Shown piece after piece: positions 36,054-44,574 of a stretch of 64,000 nt of DNA. The stretch spans positions 248,001 through 312,000 of the forward strand of contig CAWDDF010000003.1 of NCBI GenBank assembly GCA_963801035.1, in the 5' to 3' direction. The notes below the pieces were generated by a model that had not been told where the DNA came from, searched no databases, and saw only the letters and a list, made by a program, of their open reading frames with translations. The position numbers and the translations under genes were made by a program. This DNA comes from JACCZX01 sp963801035. Its GTDB lineage: Bacteria; Pseudomonadota; Gammaproteobacteria; Burkholderiales; Burkholderiaceae_F. Every line of letters begins with the position of its first letter. Position 1 is the stretch's first letter.

Positions 36054-36935
36054 ATGGACCTTGCCACTTTCCTGATCCAGTGCCTGAACGCAGTGCAGTA
36101 CGGACTGCTGCTGTTCCTCGTCGCGAGCGGGTTGACCCTCATTTTCGGCATCATGGGCGTGATCAATCTTGCGCACGGCAGCTTCTACATGATTGGCGCA
36201 TACATGGCGTATGCGCTGGCGCCTCTAGTAGGCGCGACCGTCGGGGGCGGCTTCTTCACGACGCTTGCCCTCGGACTGCTGCTGTCGATCGCATTCGGCT
36301 ATCTGCTCGAATGGGGCTTCTTCAGCTTCCTGTACGAGCGCGAGCATCTGCAACAGGTCTTGATGACCTACGGACTGATCCTCGTCTTTGAGGAGTTGCG
36401 CAGCATCCTGGTGGGAGACGACGTGCACGGCGTGGCAGCACCTGACTGGCTGTCCGGCAGCGTGCCGCTAGGTGATGTGATGACCTACCCGACATATCGA
36501 TTGTTCATCTCGGCGGTGTGCATTGCAGTCGCGCTTGGCCTTTACATCGTGCTCGCGCGAACGCGCCTCGGCATGATGATTCGAGCGGGCGCAAGCAATC
36601 GCGAGATGGTTCAGGCGATGGGCGTCAACATCAAGTTTCTGTACCGCGTCGTGTTTGCCTTCGGCGTCGCGCTCGCTGTGCTGGCTGGGATGATCGCGGC
36701 ACCGGTGTCTTCGGTGTATCCGAACATGGGCGGTCAAGTTTTGATCATCAGCTTCGTCGTCGTCGTCATCGGCGGAATCGGATCGGTTCGCGGCGCGCTG
36801 CTCGCTTCACTGCTGGTCGGTCTGGTCGATACGTTCGGAAAAGTATTCTTTCCCGAAGCGGCGGGCGTGCTTGTCTATCTGTTGATGGCGATCATCCTTT
36901 TGTGGAAACCGGAAGGATTGTTTCGACAGGGATGA
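36054..36935 (+). CDS. ABC transporter permease, LivH type
   Basis: A 293-residue inner-membrane permease with about eight helices. LivH marks: NAVQYGLLLFLVASGLTLIF, GVINLAHGSFYMIGAY near the N-terminus and GGIGSVRGALLASLLVGLVD in the ABC-contact loop. Its ATG lies directly behind the terminator, so expression depends on readthrough or a promoter inside the preceding gene. It overlaps the next permease by 4 bp. Confidence 0.92.
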   Translation: MDLATFLIQCLNAVQYGLLLFLVASGLTLIFGIMGVINLAHGSFYMIGAYMAYALAPLVGATVGGGFFTTLALGLLLSIAFGYLLEWGFFSFLYEREHLQQVLMTYGLILVFEELRSILVGDDVHGVAAPDWLSGSVPLGDVMTYPTYRLFISAVCIAVALGLYIVLARTRLGMMIRAGASNREMVQAMGVNIKFLYRVVFAFGVALAVLAGMIAAPVSSVYPNMGGQVLIISFVVVVIGGIGSVRGALLASLLVGLVDTFGKVFFPEAAGVLVYLLMAIILLWKPEGLFRQG

Positions 36936-37903
36936 AGATCGATGCCCGTTCGCTGCCGCTACTCATGCTCCTTGTCTTAGCTGCTGCCTTTCCATGGTTC
37001 GGTGAAAAGTATTACGTCGATTTGGTGATGAAGGTCATGATTCTTTCGGTGTTCGCGCTGAGCCTCGAGTTGCTCGTGGGCCAGACGGGACTAGTGTCCT
37101 TCGGCCACGCGGCGTTCTTCGGTATCGGGGCCTACGTCGCAGCGCTACTGTCACCGCAAACTGGTCCCGCATCGTTTTGGATTCTCCTTCCTGCGGCGCT
37201 GGCCGCATCAGGCATCTACGCGCTCGCAGTGGGCGCTTTGTCGCTGCGAACGCGCGGCATCTATTTCATCATGGTGACACTCGCATTCGCGCAGATGGCG
37301 TACTACGTGTTTCACGACACCAGGGTCGGCGGCGGAAGCGACGGCATCTATTTGTACTTCCGTCCCAAGATTGCGATCGGAGAGGTGACGCTGCTCGACC
37401 TCGGCTCGCCGATTGTTTTTTATTTTTTCATTCTCGTTGCGCTGGTATTGACGTTTCTGTTGCTGGCAAGCCTGCAACGCAGTCGGTTCGGCCGCGCTCT
37501 CGCGGGCATTCGTGTCAACGAGCAACGGATGCGCGCAGCGGGGTTCGCCACTTATCCGTACAAGCTCGCTGCGTTCGTGATCGCCGCAATGCTGGCGGGT
37601 GTCGCGGGTTTTCTTTACGCGCTGAAGGACGGGTATGTGAATCCCGAGATACTGTCGTGGCATCAGTCGGGCGCGGTGCTGCTGATGATCATCCTCGGCG
37701 GCATCGGGAGCTTGCGCGGTGCCGTATTCGGCGCCATCGCCTTCGTGGCACTGCAGGAGTTCTATCAGTCGCAGGCGATTTTCGGATCGTTCGCCAAGCA
37801 TTGGCAGTTACCGCTGGGTCTTACGATCATTGCATTCGTTGCTCTGATGCCGCAGGGCTTGATCGGATTGAGTACGCAACTGCGTCGACGGGCCGCTGCA
37901 TGA
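36932..37903 (+). CDS. ABC transporter permease, LivM type
   Basis: A 323-residue permease with about nine membrane helices. It contains the LivM blocks LSLELLVGQTGLVSFGHAAF and GGIGSLRGAVFGAIAFVALQ. The start at ATG 36932 overlaps the LivH stop (ATGA); the longer open frame lies inside that gene and is a shadow. It pairs with the LivH-type protein to form the membrane channel of the importer. Confidence 0.92.
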   Translation: MKIDARSLPLLMLLVLAAAFPWFGEKYYVDLVMKVMILSVFALSLELLVGQTGLVSFGHAAFFGIGAYVAALLSPQTGPASFWILLPAALAASGIYALAVGALSLRTRGIYFIMVTLAFAQMAYYVFHDTRVGGGSDGIYLYFRPKIAIGEVTLLDLGSPIVFYFFILVALVLTFLLLASLQRSRFGRALAGIRVNEQRMRAAGFATYPYKLAAFVIAAMLAGVAGFLYALKDGYVNPEILSWHQSGAVLLMIILGGIGSLRGAVFGAIAFVALQEFYQSQAIFGSFAKHWQLPLGLTIIAFVALMPQGLIGLSTQLRRRAAA

Positions 37904-38661
37904 CGCTGCTCGCCGCGAAAAATATCTCGCGCCATTTTGGCGGTCTGCGCGCTGTCGACGATGTGTCGCTGACGGTCGATCGTGGCGAAATTCATGCGCT
38001 GATCGGCACGAACGGCGCCGGCAAGTCGACACTGATCAACGTGTTGTGCGGCGAAATCAGGCCAACCTCGGGGCGTGTCGAGTTAACAGGCCGCGACGTC
38101 ACAAAATGGAGTCAGCCTCGCCGAGCACAGTCCGGGCTCGGGCGCAGTTATCAGCGCACGACTATTTTCCCGAATTTCACCGTACGCGAGAACTGCCGCC
38201 TTTCGGCGCAGGCGACCCGTCAACGGCCGTGGGATTGGTTGACGCCAGCGACTCAGTGCGATGCGTCGACGGCCGCAGCGGAGCGCGCCTTGCTGCGTGC
38301 CGGACTCGGATCGTACGCGGACGACATCGCCGCAACGCTGTCGCATGGCGCGAAACGCCAGCTCGAAATCGCGATGTGCCTGGCCACAGCACCGAAGATC
38401 CTGCTTCTCGATGAGCCGCTGGCAGGTATGGGGTTTGAAGAAACCGAGCGCATGCTGGTGCTGTTAAATGAGCTTAAGACCAGTCACGCGATCTTGCTTG
38501 TCGAACATGACATGGACGCAGTGTTTCGCATCTCCGACCGCCTAACGGTGATGGTCAATGGCCGTGTGCTTGCCACCGGTACGCCCTCAGAGATACGCGC
38601 GAACGCTGAGGTGCAGGACGCGTATCTCGGTGCGCGCGCAGACGACGGAGCACCTCACTGA
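37900..38661 (+). CDS. ABC transporter ATP-binding protein, LivG type
   Basis: A 253-residue ATPase starting at ATG 37900 (ATGA overlap). Walker A GTNGAGKST, Q-loop region GRSYQRTTIFPNFTVREN, Walker B KILLLDEPLAGMG and switch His LLVEHDMDAVF. The signature motif reads LSHGAKRQLEIA, where LSxGxxQ-like sequence is usual for LivG. It energises the aromatic acid importer. Confidence 0.93.
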   Translation: MTLLAAKNISRHFGGLRAVDDVSLTVDRGEIHALIGTNGAGKSTLINVLCGEIRPTSGRVELTGRDVTKWSQPRRAQSGLGRSYQRTTIFPNFTVRENCRLSAQATRQRPWDWLTPATQCDASTAAAERALLRAGLGSYADDIAATLSHGAKRQLEIAMCLATAPKILLLDEPLAGMGFEETERMLVLLNELKTSHAILLVEHDMDAVFRISDRLTVMVNGRVLATGTPSEIRANAEVQDAYLGARADDGAPH

Positions 38662-39380
38662 GCGCTAATCCCGAACCGCTGATAGACGCCGCGCAGCTGC
38701 ACACGCACTACGGTGCGAGCCACGTCTTGCACGGCGCGTCGCTTGCGATCCGCCGCGGCGAGGCCGTCGGGCTCCTGGGCCGTAACGGCATGGGAAAAAC
38801 TACGTTGATTCGTACGATCCTTGGGCTCGTTCGGCCGACCTCGGGTGCGATTCGCATTCGTGGAACCGACTGCACGAGGGCTCGTCCCGATCGCATCGCA
38901 CGCCTGGGTATCGGTTATGTGCCTGAAGGTCGCGCCATTTTTGCGAACTTGACGGTGCGTGAGAACCTGTTGATGGCAGCACGCGCGGGCATCAATGGCC
39001 GCGACGACTGGTCGCTCGATCGCGTGCTGCAGACGTTTCCTCGCCTCGCGGAGCGTCTGCAGCACGGTGGCGCGCAGCTTTCCGGCGGCGAGCAGCAAAT
39101 GCTTGCGATCGGTCGCGCACTGATGACCAATCCCGACGTGGTGCTGTTCGACGAAGCAACCGAAGGGCTGGCACCGCTGGTCGTGCGTGAAATCTGGCGC
39201 ATCATCGGAGCCATACGTACGACAGGGATTGCATCGCTGATCATCGATCGGAACTATCGCGAGGTTCTCGCGCACACCGATCGCTGCGTCGTGCTCGAAA
39301 AAGGCCGCGTGGTGCTCGAAGGTCACTCGGCTGAGTTGGCGCGAGCCCCGCAGCAATTGGCGCGATACCTCGGCGTTTAG
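38658..39380 (+). CDS. ABC transporter ATP-binding protein, LivF type, start uncertain
   Basis: Walker A GRNGMGKTT, Q-loop/YVPEGRAIFANLTVRENL, signature LSGGEQQMLAIGRALM, Walker B VVLFDEATEGLAP. The usual N-terminal strand (LIDAAQLHTHYGASHVLHGA) is encoded upstream of the first common start codon (TTG 38727), but no ATG, GTG or TTG precedes it in frame. The only near-start is CTG at 38658, overlapping the LivG stop. I give that coordinate. Either CTG is used or a base error hides the real start. Switch region reads IIDRNYREV, with Asn where His is expected (RNY for EHN), so check. Confidence 0.85.
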   Translation: MSANPEPLIDAAQLHTHYGASHVLHGASLAIRRGEAVGLLGRNGMGKTTLIRTILGLVRPTSGAIRIRGTDCTRARPDRIARLGIGYVPEGRAIFANLTVRENLLMAARAGINGRDDWSLDRVLQTFPRLAERLQHGGAQLSGGEQQMLAIGRALMTNPDVVLFDEATEGLAPLVVREIWRIIGAIRTTGIASLIIDRNYREVLAHTDRCVVLEKGRVVLEGHSAELARAPQQLARYLGV

Positions 39381-39406
39381 AAACGGCGCCGCACGTGCCG
39401 CTTTCT
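39379..39406 (+). terminator. Possible terminator after the ABC operon
   Basis: AGAAACGGC pairs with GCCG-C-TTTCT (one bulged C) around a 9-base loop, starting at the LivF stop codon. The T-rich side is short and interrupted, so termination is only plausible. Confidence 0.4.
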
Positions 39407-39467
39407 CTAACAGAGGTCTATCTGTCGCCCGATAGCCGTTGCCGCGTGTGCCGCAACACAGCGTTGA

Positions 39468-40541
39468 CTACCGCGGTCGGCTGAAACGGCGGCCCGTCAT
39501 CACAAACAGCGCAAGCAGAGCGATCATCAGCGACGCCACCGATGATGGCTCTGGCACGGCCATCGCAAACTGACTTGCGAGCACCTGGTGAGTATGGGTT
39601 GTCGGATGCACGCTGTCCCAGAACAGCCAACGGTCCCAATTACCAGGGTTGCACAGACCGTTCGCCAAATTGGCAACGCACGAATCGGTCGTGTTGTCGA
39701 ACCCGTAAGCGAGCGGATCAGCACGGATTCTGGCAAATGAGCCGTTGGTGTCGAACTGCACGATCTCGGCCGCAAGCATCGCATCGAGGGCCGTCAGCTG
39801 TGCCGCCAGGGTGCTGTTGAAAGTATCGGTCAGAAAGCTTAGAGGGCCTGCCTGCGGCGTGCCTGCAAACGCAGGGGTCAGCCCGAGATCGGGCATGTTA
39901 GGCACGAGAAAGTGCTCGGCCCCTGCCTGAGCCAGAGTGCTAATGGTCGTCAAGATGTTGGCGATGCCGTTGCTAATCAAATCCGTGCCGCCCGGCGAGC
40001 CAGGCACCACGCCCGGCAGCATGCTGGTCGCATCCGAATAGAAGATGTCATTCGGGAAAAGCCACACCACGAACAGCGAGGTGGCGGGATTGAAGGAAGG
40101 TTGCTGGTCCGCGAAGGTCTGCAACTGCCAGGCATTGCTGTAATTTGCAAAGGCCGGCTTCAGGAAATCCGGAACGCTGTCATTGACCGAATTGAAACTC
40201 GCCGACCCCGTGGTGGCTCCACCGATCGCGTAGTTGGTGCCGCCGGCGAGCGACGGCGTGAAGCCCCCAGGGTTACCAGGGTTGTAGCGGTTCCACAGGT
40301 ACTGGACCGCGACCGGGCCGTTCGAGTACTGCCCGTTGAAGTAAGGCGGCGGCGGAAAGACGATGTTCGGGTTGTTTGTGTACTGCTGCGTGCGTAGGCC
40401 CGAATTACCCCCGTCCAACAGACTGTCGCCGAAGGCGAACAGGCTGGTGATGTCAATCAGCCCGGCGCGTGCCGGCAATGGAAGTGCAAAGACCGAAAAG
40501 AGTGCCAGTAGCGCAGCCGATCGTTTCAACATCGTTTTCAT
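39468..40541 (-). CDS. SGNH/GDSL hydrolase with PEP-CTERM tail
   Basis: A secreted 357-residue esterase/lipase-type enzyme. Signal peptide to about PARAG, GDSL block LFAFGDSLLDGGNSG (catalytic Ser), block III VVWLFPNDIFYSD (NDxxY in place of GxND), and the catalytic Asp-x-x-His in FWDSVHPTTHTHQ. The C-terminus is an exosortase signal: VPEPSSVASLMIALLALFVM then TGRRFSRPR. This predicts a surface or matrix-attached lipase or esterase. It is preceded by a candidate sigma-54 promoter. Confidence 0.92.
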   Translation of the reverse strand: MKTMLKRSAALLALFSVFALPLPARAGLIDITSLFAFGDSLLDGGNSGLRTQQYTNNPNIVFPPPPYFNGQYSNGPVAVQYLWNRYNPGNPGGFTPSLAGGTNYAIGGATTGSASFNSVNDSVPDFLKPAFANYSNAWQLQTFADQQPSFNPATSLFVVWLFPNDIFYSDATSMLPGVVPGSPGGTDLISNGIANILTTISTLAQAGAEHFLVPNMPDLGLTPAFAGTPQAGPLSFLTDTFNSTLAAQLTALDAMLAAEIVQFDTNGSFARIRADPLAYGFDNTTDSCVANLANGLCNPGNWDRWLFWDSVHPTTHTHQVLASQFAMAVPEPSSVASLMIALLALFVMTGRRFSRPR

Positions 40542-40670
40542 TTTGGTTGTCCGGAGAGAGGCGATTTATCGCCAAGCGAGTTATCGACCTGAACGATAAG
40601 GATCTCGCTGGCGCCTGGAAGGTCTGGACGGGAGGGCCAAACGCGTAATCGCTAAACAGAGGAGCTGAAG

Positions 40671-40689
40671 AAAGCAAGGTGTGGACCAA
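40671..40689 (-). promoter_or_regulatory. Candidate sigma-54 (-24/-12) promoter
   Basis: On the minus strand TTGGTCCACACCTTGCTTT has TGG and TTGCT with exactly 10 bases between GG and GC. It lies about 130 bp before the ATG of the GDSL PEP-CTERM gene. The 289-bp gap 40542-40830 holds no gene I can support. Same type as the site before the other PEP-CTERM gene at 16087. Confidence 0.55.
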
Positions 40690-40830
40690 TTCGCAAAAAC
40701 AATGATTTGGTTCCCAGCCCGGAGCCCCACTGTCAATTTTTTCGACGCCGCAATATCAAGCTTTCGAGGTTCCGCCGTGAGCGCGGCAACAATGCGCGCC
40801 GCGTTTGGACGATTCGCCGGCACTATCAAG

Positions 40831-41817
40831 TCATCGCTGTGTTTCAGCTCGCCGCAGACGATCATGGATGGCCTCCCACTGCGCGCCCGTCGGAGGTTCC
40901 GCAACGAGCAGACGATCGGCGCCAATCGAATCGAGCCGATGTAACGAGGAATACAGCCAGCGCCCGTAATCGTCGACGTGTTCTGGCGCAGCGATAGCTA
41001 ATGAAACATCAGCTTTACAGTTCTGCAGCAAACCCAACGGCGCCAACACCGCAATTCTTGCTTTGCCCGGCTTCGACAGCACGGTCGCTAACTGATCTAC
41101 CGGAATCACGCTGAGCGGCGTGTGCGGCGCATAGTGTTTCTCGAGCCGCCCTGAGCTGCGCGGCGATTGCACACCGGCATCAGCCAACGGACGGTGCAGC
41201 GCCGTTTGCAGTTGCTCGCGCGTGATGGCGCCCGGACGCAGCAGTGTCGGCGTATCGCTGCGGACGTCGACGATCGTCGACTCGATTCCGACCGGGCACG
41301 CACCGCCGTCGAGTACGAAGTCGATCTTGCCGCGTGGCTTGACGCCAAGATCGTCGATCACGTGCTGCGCGGTGGTCGGGCTGATGCGACCGAAGCTGTT
41401 CGCACTTGGGGCGGCAAGTGCACCATCGAACGCCTGCAACAGTGCTTGCGCCCAAGGGTGCGCCGGCGACCGCAGACCAACGGAATCCTGCCCGCCGGTC
41501 AATACGTCGCGTGCTCGCGCAGCGCGCTTAAGGACCAATGTCAGCGGGCCTGGCCAGAACGCGGCAGCAAGGACCCGCGCTGCATCGGGTACTTCGACTG
41601 CCCATTCATCGAACGCATTCGCATCATGGACGTGCACGATGACCGGGTGATCCGCAGGCCGCCCTTTTGCGGAAAATAGTTTTCGCACCGCCTCTTCATT
41701 ATCGGCATCAGCGGCAAGCCCGTAGACCGTTTCGGTTGGCACCGCGACGAGGCCGCCTCGACGCAGAACTTCAACGGCTCGATCGATCGCCGCCGAATCC
41801 ACCGCGGGCGTAATCAT
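40831..41817 (-). CDS. L-threonylcarbamoyladenylate synthase (Sua5/TsaC type)
   Basis: Makes threonylcarbamoyl-AMP for the t6A modification of tRNA. ATG 41817 gives 328 residues: a YrdC domain (GGLVAVPTETVYGLAADADN, KGRPADHPVIVHV, FWPGPLTLVLKR, SPSANxFG-like APSANSFGRISPTTA, GIESTIVDV) followed by the C-terminal Sua5 domain (SSGRLEKHYAPHTPL). The extra Sua5 domain separates it from the short TsaC of enterics. Last gene of a run purE-purK-tsaC, 13 bp after purK. Confidence 0.93.
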   Translation of the reverse strand: MITPAVDSAAIDRAVEVLRRGGLVAVPTETVYGLAADADNEEAVRKLFSAKGRPADHPVIVHVHDANAFDEWAVEVPDAARVLAAAFWPGPLTLVLKRAARARDVLTGGQDSVGLRSPAHPWAQALLQAFDGALAAPSANSFGRISPTTAQHVIDDLGVKPRGKIDFVLDGGACPVGIESTIVDVRSDTPTLLRPGAITREQLQTALHRPLADAGVQSPRSSGRLEKHYAPHTPLSVIPVDQLATVLSKPGKARIAVLAPLGLLQNCKADVSLAIAAPEHVDDYGRWLYSSLHRLDSIGADRLLVAEPPTGAQWEAIHDRLRRAETQR

Positions 41818-41830
41818 GCGATCAGACGTT

Positions 41831-43000
41831 TCATGCGGCGGGTGCGATGCCAAGCGCGCCTGCCACGCGGTGCGCGCGCGCAAGCGCCTCGCTCAACGTC
41901 GGCGCCACACATGTGACATGCCCCATCTTGCGGCCGCGCCGCGCCTCGCGCTTGCCGTACAAATGCAGTTTTGCGCCGGGCACCGCAAGCACGGATGGCC
42001 AGTCGGGCTCATGGGTCGCCTCGCCGCTCGTGGAACCGGCGAACCACTGATCGCCAAGAATGTTCAGCATGACTGACGGCATCATCTGGCTTGTATCGCC
42101 GAGCGGCAGATTTGCCATCACGCGGGCCTGCTGTTCGTACTGGCTCGTCACGCACGCGTCGATCGTGTAGTGGCCTGAGTTGTGCGGGCGCGGCGCGATC
42201 TCATTGACCAGCAACGAATCGTCGCTCAGCACAAAGAATTCGACGCAGAACACGCCGACGTAGTTCATGCGCGATGCGAGAGTCAACGCCGCGTCGCGCG
42301 CACGTTTGGCGATAACTTCATCCACGCGGGCCGGAGCGATCGAGGTCGCAAGTATCCCGCCACGATGCGCGTTCTCCGAAAGCGGGAATGTCACCGCGCT
42401 GCCATCTTTTGTCCGACATGCAACGACCGACACTTCGAGTCGCAAGGCCAGTTTCTTTTCGAGCACGCACGGCACGCGTCCCATTGCGTGCCACGCCGCG
42501 CGCGCCGTCTCCGCCGTTTCCACCGGCACCTGACCCTTGCCGTCATAACCCATCCGCGCTGACTTCAAGATCGCCGGAAAAAGTTGGGCATCGAGAGCAC
42601 GCAAATCGTCTTCACGCTCGATCACTCTGTGCGGCACCACGCCGATCCCACTAGCGGTAATGAAACGCTTTTCGGCAATCCGATCCTGCGCAATTGCAAC
42701 GCTTGCTGCATCGGGACTCACACTGCAATGTCGCGCGAGAAATTCCAGCGCAGCCGCCGGCACATTCTCGAACTCGGTGGTTGCCGCGCGACACCGCCGT
42801 CCCAGCTCGGTCAGCGCAGCTTCGTCGAGGTAATCCGCTGCGATGTGATCGTCGGCGACTGCACCGGCCGGACTGTCATGACCGGGATCGAGCACACATA
42901 CTTTGTAGCCGAGCGATTGCGCTGCCATGCAGAACATGCGGCCAAGCTGCCCACCGCCCAGCAACCCGAGCCAAGAACCCGGAGGAATTGCGTCCGACAA
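41831..43000 (-). CDS. purK: 5-(carboxyamino)imidazole ribonucleotide synthase
   Basis: ATP-grasp enzyme of purine synthesis that carboxylates AIR to N5-CAIR. The 389-residue protein has LGLLGGGQLGRMFCMAAQSL at the N-terminus, KSARMGYDGKGQVPVETAE (ATP loop), CVLEKKLALRLEVSVVACR and EIAPRPHNSGHYTIDACVTS. It lies 2 bp after purE, and the two work as a pair. Confidence 0.96.
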   Translation of the reverse strand: MSDAIPPGSWLGLLGGGQLGRMFCMAAQSLGYKVCVLDPGHDSPAGAVADDHIAADYLDEAALTELGRRCRAATTEFENVPAAALEFLARHCSVSPDAASVAIAQDRIAEKRFITASGIGVVPHRVIEREDDLRALDAQLFPAILKSARMGYDGKGQVPVETAETARAAWHAMGRVPCVLEKKLALRLEVSVVACRTKDGSAVTFPLSENAHRGGILATSIAPARVDEVIAKRARDAALTLASRMNYVGVFCVEFFVLSDDSLLVNEIAPRPHNSGHYTIDACVTSQYEQQARVMANLPLGDTSQMMPSVMLNILGDQWFAGSTSGEATHEPDWPSVLAVPGAKLHLYGKREARRGRKMGHVTCVAPTLSEALARAHRVAGALGIAPAA

Positions 43001-43002
43001 AC

Positions 43003-43506
43003 CTAGAGCGGCAAGGTCATATTGCGCGCTTTTTCGTTCTGCGTGGCGCGATACTGCGCAAGCGCTGTCGCGAGCTCTCCGTCCTGCGTCGAAAGCATCT
43101 CGAGCGCGAAGAGCGCTGCATTGGCCGCGCCGGCTTCACCGATCGCGAACGTAGCCACCGGCACTCCTCTCGGCATCTGCACGATGGATAACAGCGAATC
43201 TTCACCGCGCAGATACTTCGACGGAATCGGCACGCCGAGCACCGGTATCAATGTCTTGGACGCCAGCATGCCCGGCAGGTGCGCGGCACCGCCCGCACCC
43301 GCAATGATCGCTTTCAGCCCGCGCGCGCGGGCTTCCTCGGCGTACGCAAACATCTCATCGGGTGTGCGATGCGCCGAGACAACTCGAGTCTCGAAGCGCA
43401 CGCCGAATTCCTTCAGCACTTCGCAAGCGTGCTGCATCACGTCCCAATCGGACGTAGATCCCATCAGCACGCCAATCAGCGGCGCGGAGTGACCATCACG
43501 TTTCAT
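43003..43506 (-). CDS. purE: 5-(carboxyamino)imidazole ribonucleotide mutase
   Basis: Class I PurE, converting N5-CAIR to CAIR. Its 167 residues include GVLMGSTSDWDVMQHACEVL, RVVSAHRTPDEMFAYAEEA (the SAHRTP loop with catalytic His), IAGAGGAAHLPGMLAS and GVPIPSKYLRGEDSLLSIVQ. First of purE-purK-tsaC; purC lies upstream on the same strand behind a hairpin-rich gap. Confidence 0.96.
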   Translation of the reverse strand: MKRDGHSAPLIGVLMGSTSDWDVMQHACEVLKEFGVRFETRVVSAHRTPDEMFAYAEEARARGLKAIIAGAGGAAHLPGMLASKTLIPVLGVPIPSKYLRGEDSLLSIVQMPRGVPVATFAIGEAGAANAALFALEMLSTQDGELATALAQYRATQNEKARNMTLPL

Positions 43507-43564
43507 CGTGTACCGCCGGTAAAAACGCGATTGTACGGATGAAGGTTAGACGCTCCTCGTGTAC

Positions 43565-43641
43565 GCGAGCCCGCGGCTCGCACGTGCACTCGTCACGATT
43601 AGTTAGGCGCGCTCCCTTCGGAGCGGCCGCGCGTACGCGCG
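43565..43641. repeat. Cluster of three palindromes between purE and purC
   Basis: In the 158-bp gap: GCGAGCC-CGC-GGCTCGC at 43565-43581, GCTCC-CTTC-GGAGC at 43611-43624, and a perfect 14-bp palindrome CGCGCGTACGCGCG at 43628-43641. No T-run follows. They may slow or stop transcription between purC and purEK or be a REP-like insertion. Confidence 0.6.
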
Positions 43642-43664
43642 CAAGACAACGACAACTTAACCTA

Positions 43665-44564
43665 TCAACAATCATCGCCCACAACTTTCCCGGTTAAACG
43701 CGACAACGCTTCGCGATACTTCGCGGCGGTTTTCGCAACGACGTCGGGGGGCAGCGGCGGTGGTGGCGGCGATTTGTTCCAGTGCTGCGTCTCGAGCCAA
43801 TCGCGTACGAACTGCTTGTCGAACGACGGCGGCGACGAACCTTCAACGTACTGCTCTGCGGGCCAGAAGCGCGACGAGTCAGCCGTCAGAACTTCGTCCA
43901 TCAGCCGCAATTCGCCGTCCGCGTCGATGCCGAACTCAAACTTGGTGTCCGCAATGATGATGCCGCGCGTCGCCGCGTACTCCGCAGCTGCCGCATAGAG
44001 CGCGAGGCTGATCGAACGAATGCGAAAAGCGAGCTCCGCGCCAATAATTTCCTGCATCCGTTCGAACGAAATGTTTTCGTCATGCGTCCCGAGCTCGGCT
44101 TTGTTCGCGGGAGTGAAAATCGGTTCCGGCAACTTGCTCGCCATTCGCAAGCCGGGCGGCAGCTCGATACCGCAGACGCTGCCGGTTCGCTGATAGTCCT
44201 TCCATCCCGAGCCAATCAGATAGCCACGCACGACGGCTTCGACCGGCAGCGGTCTCAGCTTCATCGCGACCACGGCACGGCCGCGCACTTGGTCGAGTTC
44301 GTCGCCAGCCACAACAGACTCGGGCGCGATTCCGGTCAAGTGATTCGGGGTTATATGCGTCAGCCTTTCGAACCAGAAGTTCGACATCGCGTTCAGCACC
44401 TTGCCCTTATCCGGAATCGGCTCGCTCATCACGACATCGAACGCCGACAATCGATCGGTCGTGACGATCAGCAACTTGTCGTCACCCAGCCCGTAGCTGT
44501 CGCGCACCTTGCCTCGATACACGAGCGGCAACGATTTAATGCTGGACTGCAGAAGTCCGGTCAC
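43665..44564 (-). CDS. purC: Phosphoribosylaminoimidazole-succinocarboxamide synthase
   Basis: SAICAR synthase, joining aspartate to CAIR in purine synthesis. 299 residues from GTG 44564, where the family N-terminus (LPLVYRGKVRDSYGLGDDKL) begins; earlier starts run into dgkA. Also TTDRLSAFDVVMSEPIPDKG, GSGWKDYQRTGSVCGIELPP, ADTKFEFGIDADGELRLMDE and DSSRFWPAEQYVEG. The length matches the proteobacterial long form. It lies 10 bp after dgkA. Confidence 0.95.
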   Translation of the reverse strand: MTGLLQSSIKSLPLVYRGKVRDSYGLGDDKLLIVTTDRLSAFDVVMSEPIPDKGKVLNAMSNFWFERLTHITPNHLTGIAPESVVAGDELDQVRGRAVVAMKLRPLPVEAVVRGYLIGSGWKDYQRTGSVCGIELPPGLRMASKLPEPIFTPANKAELGTHDENISFERMQEIIGAELAFRIRSISLALYAAAAEYAATRGIIIADTKFEFGIDADGELRLMDEVLTADSSRFWPAEQYVEGSSPPSFDKQFVRDWLETQHWNKSPPPPPLPPDVVAKTAAKYREALSRLTGKVVGDDC

Positions 44565-44574
44565 GTGGATTTGC

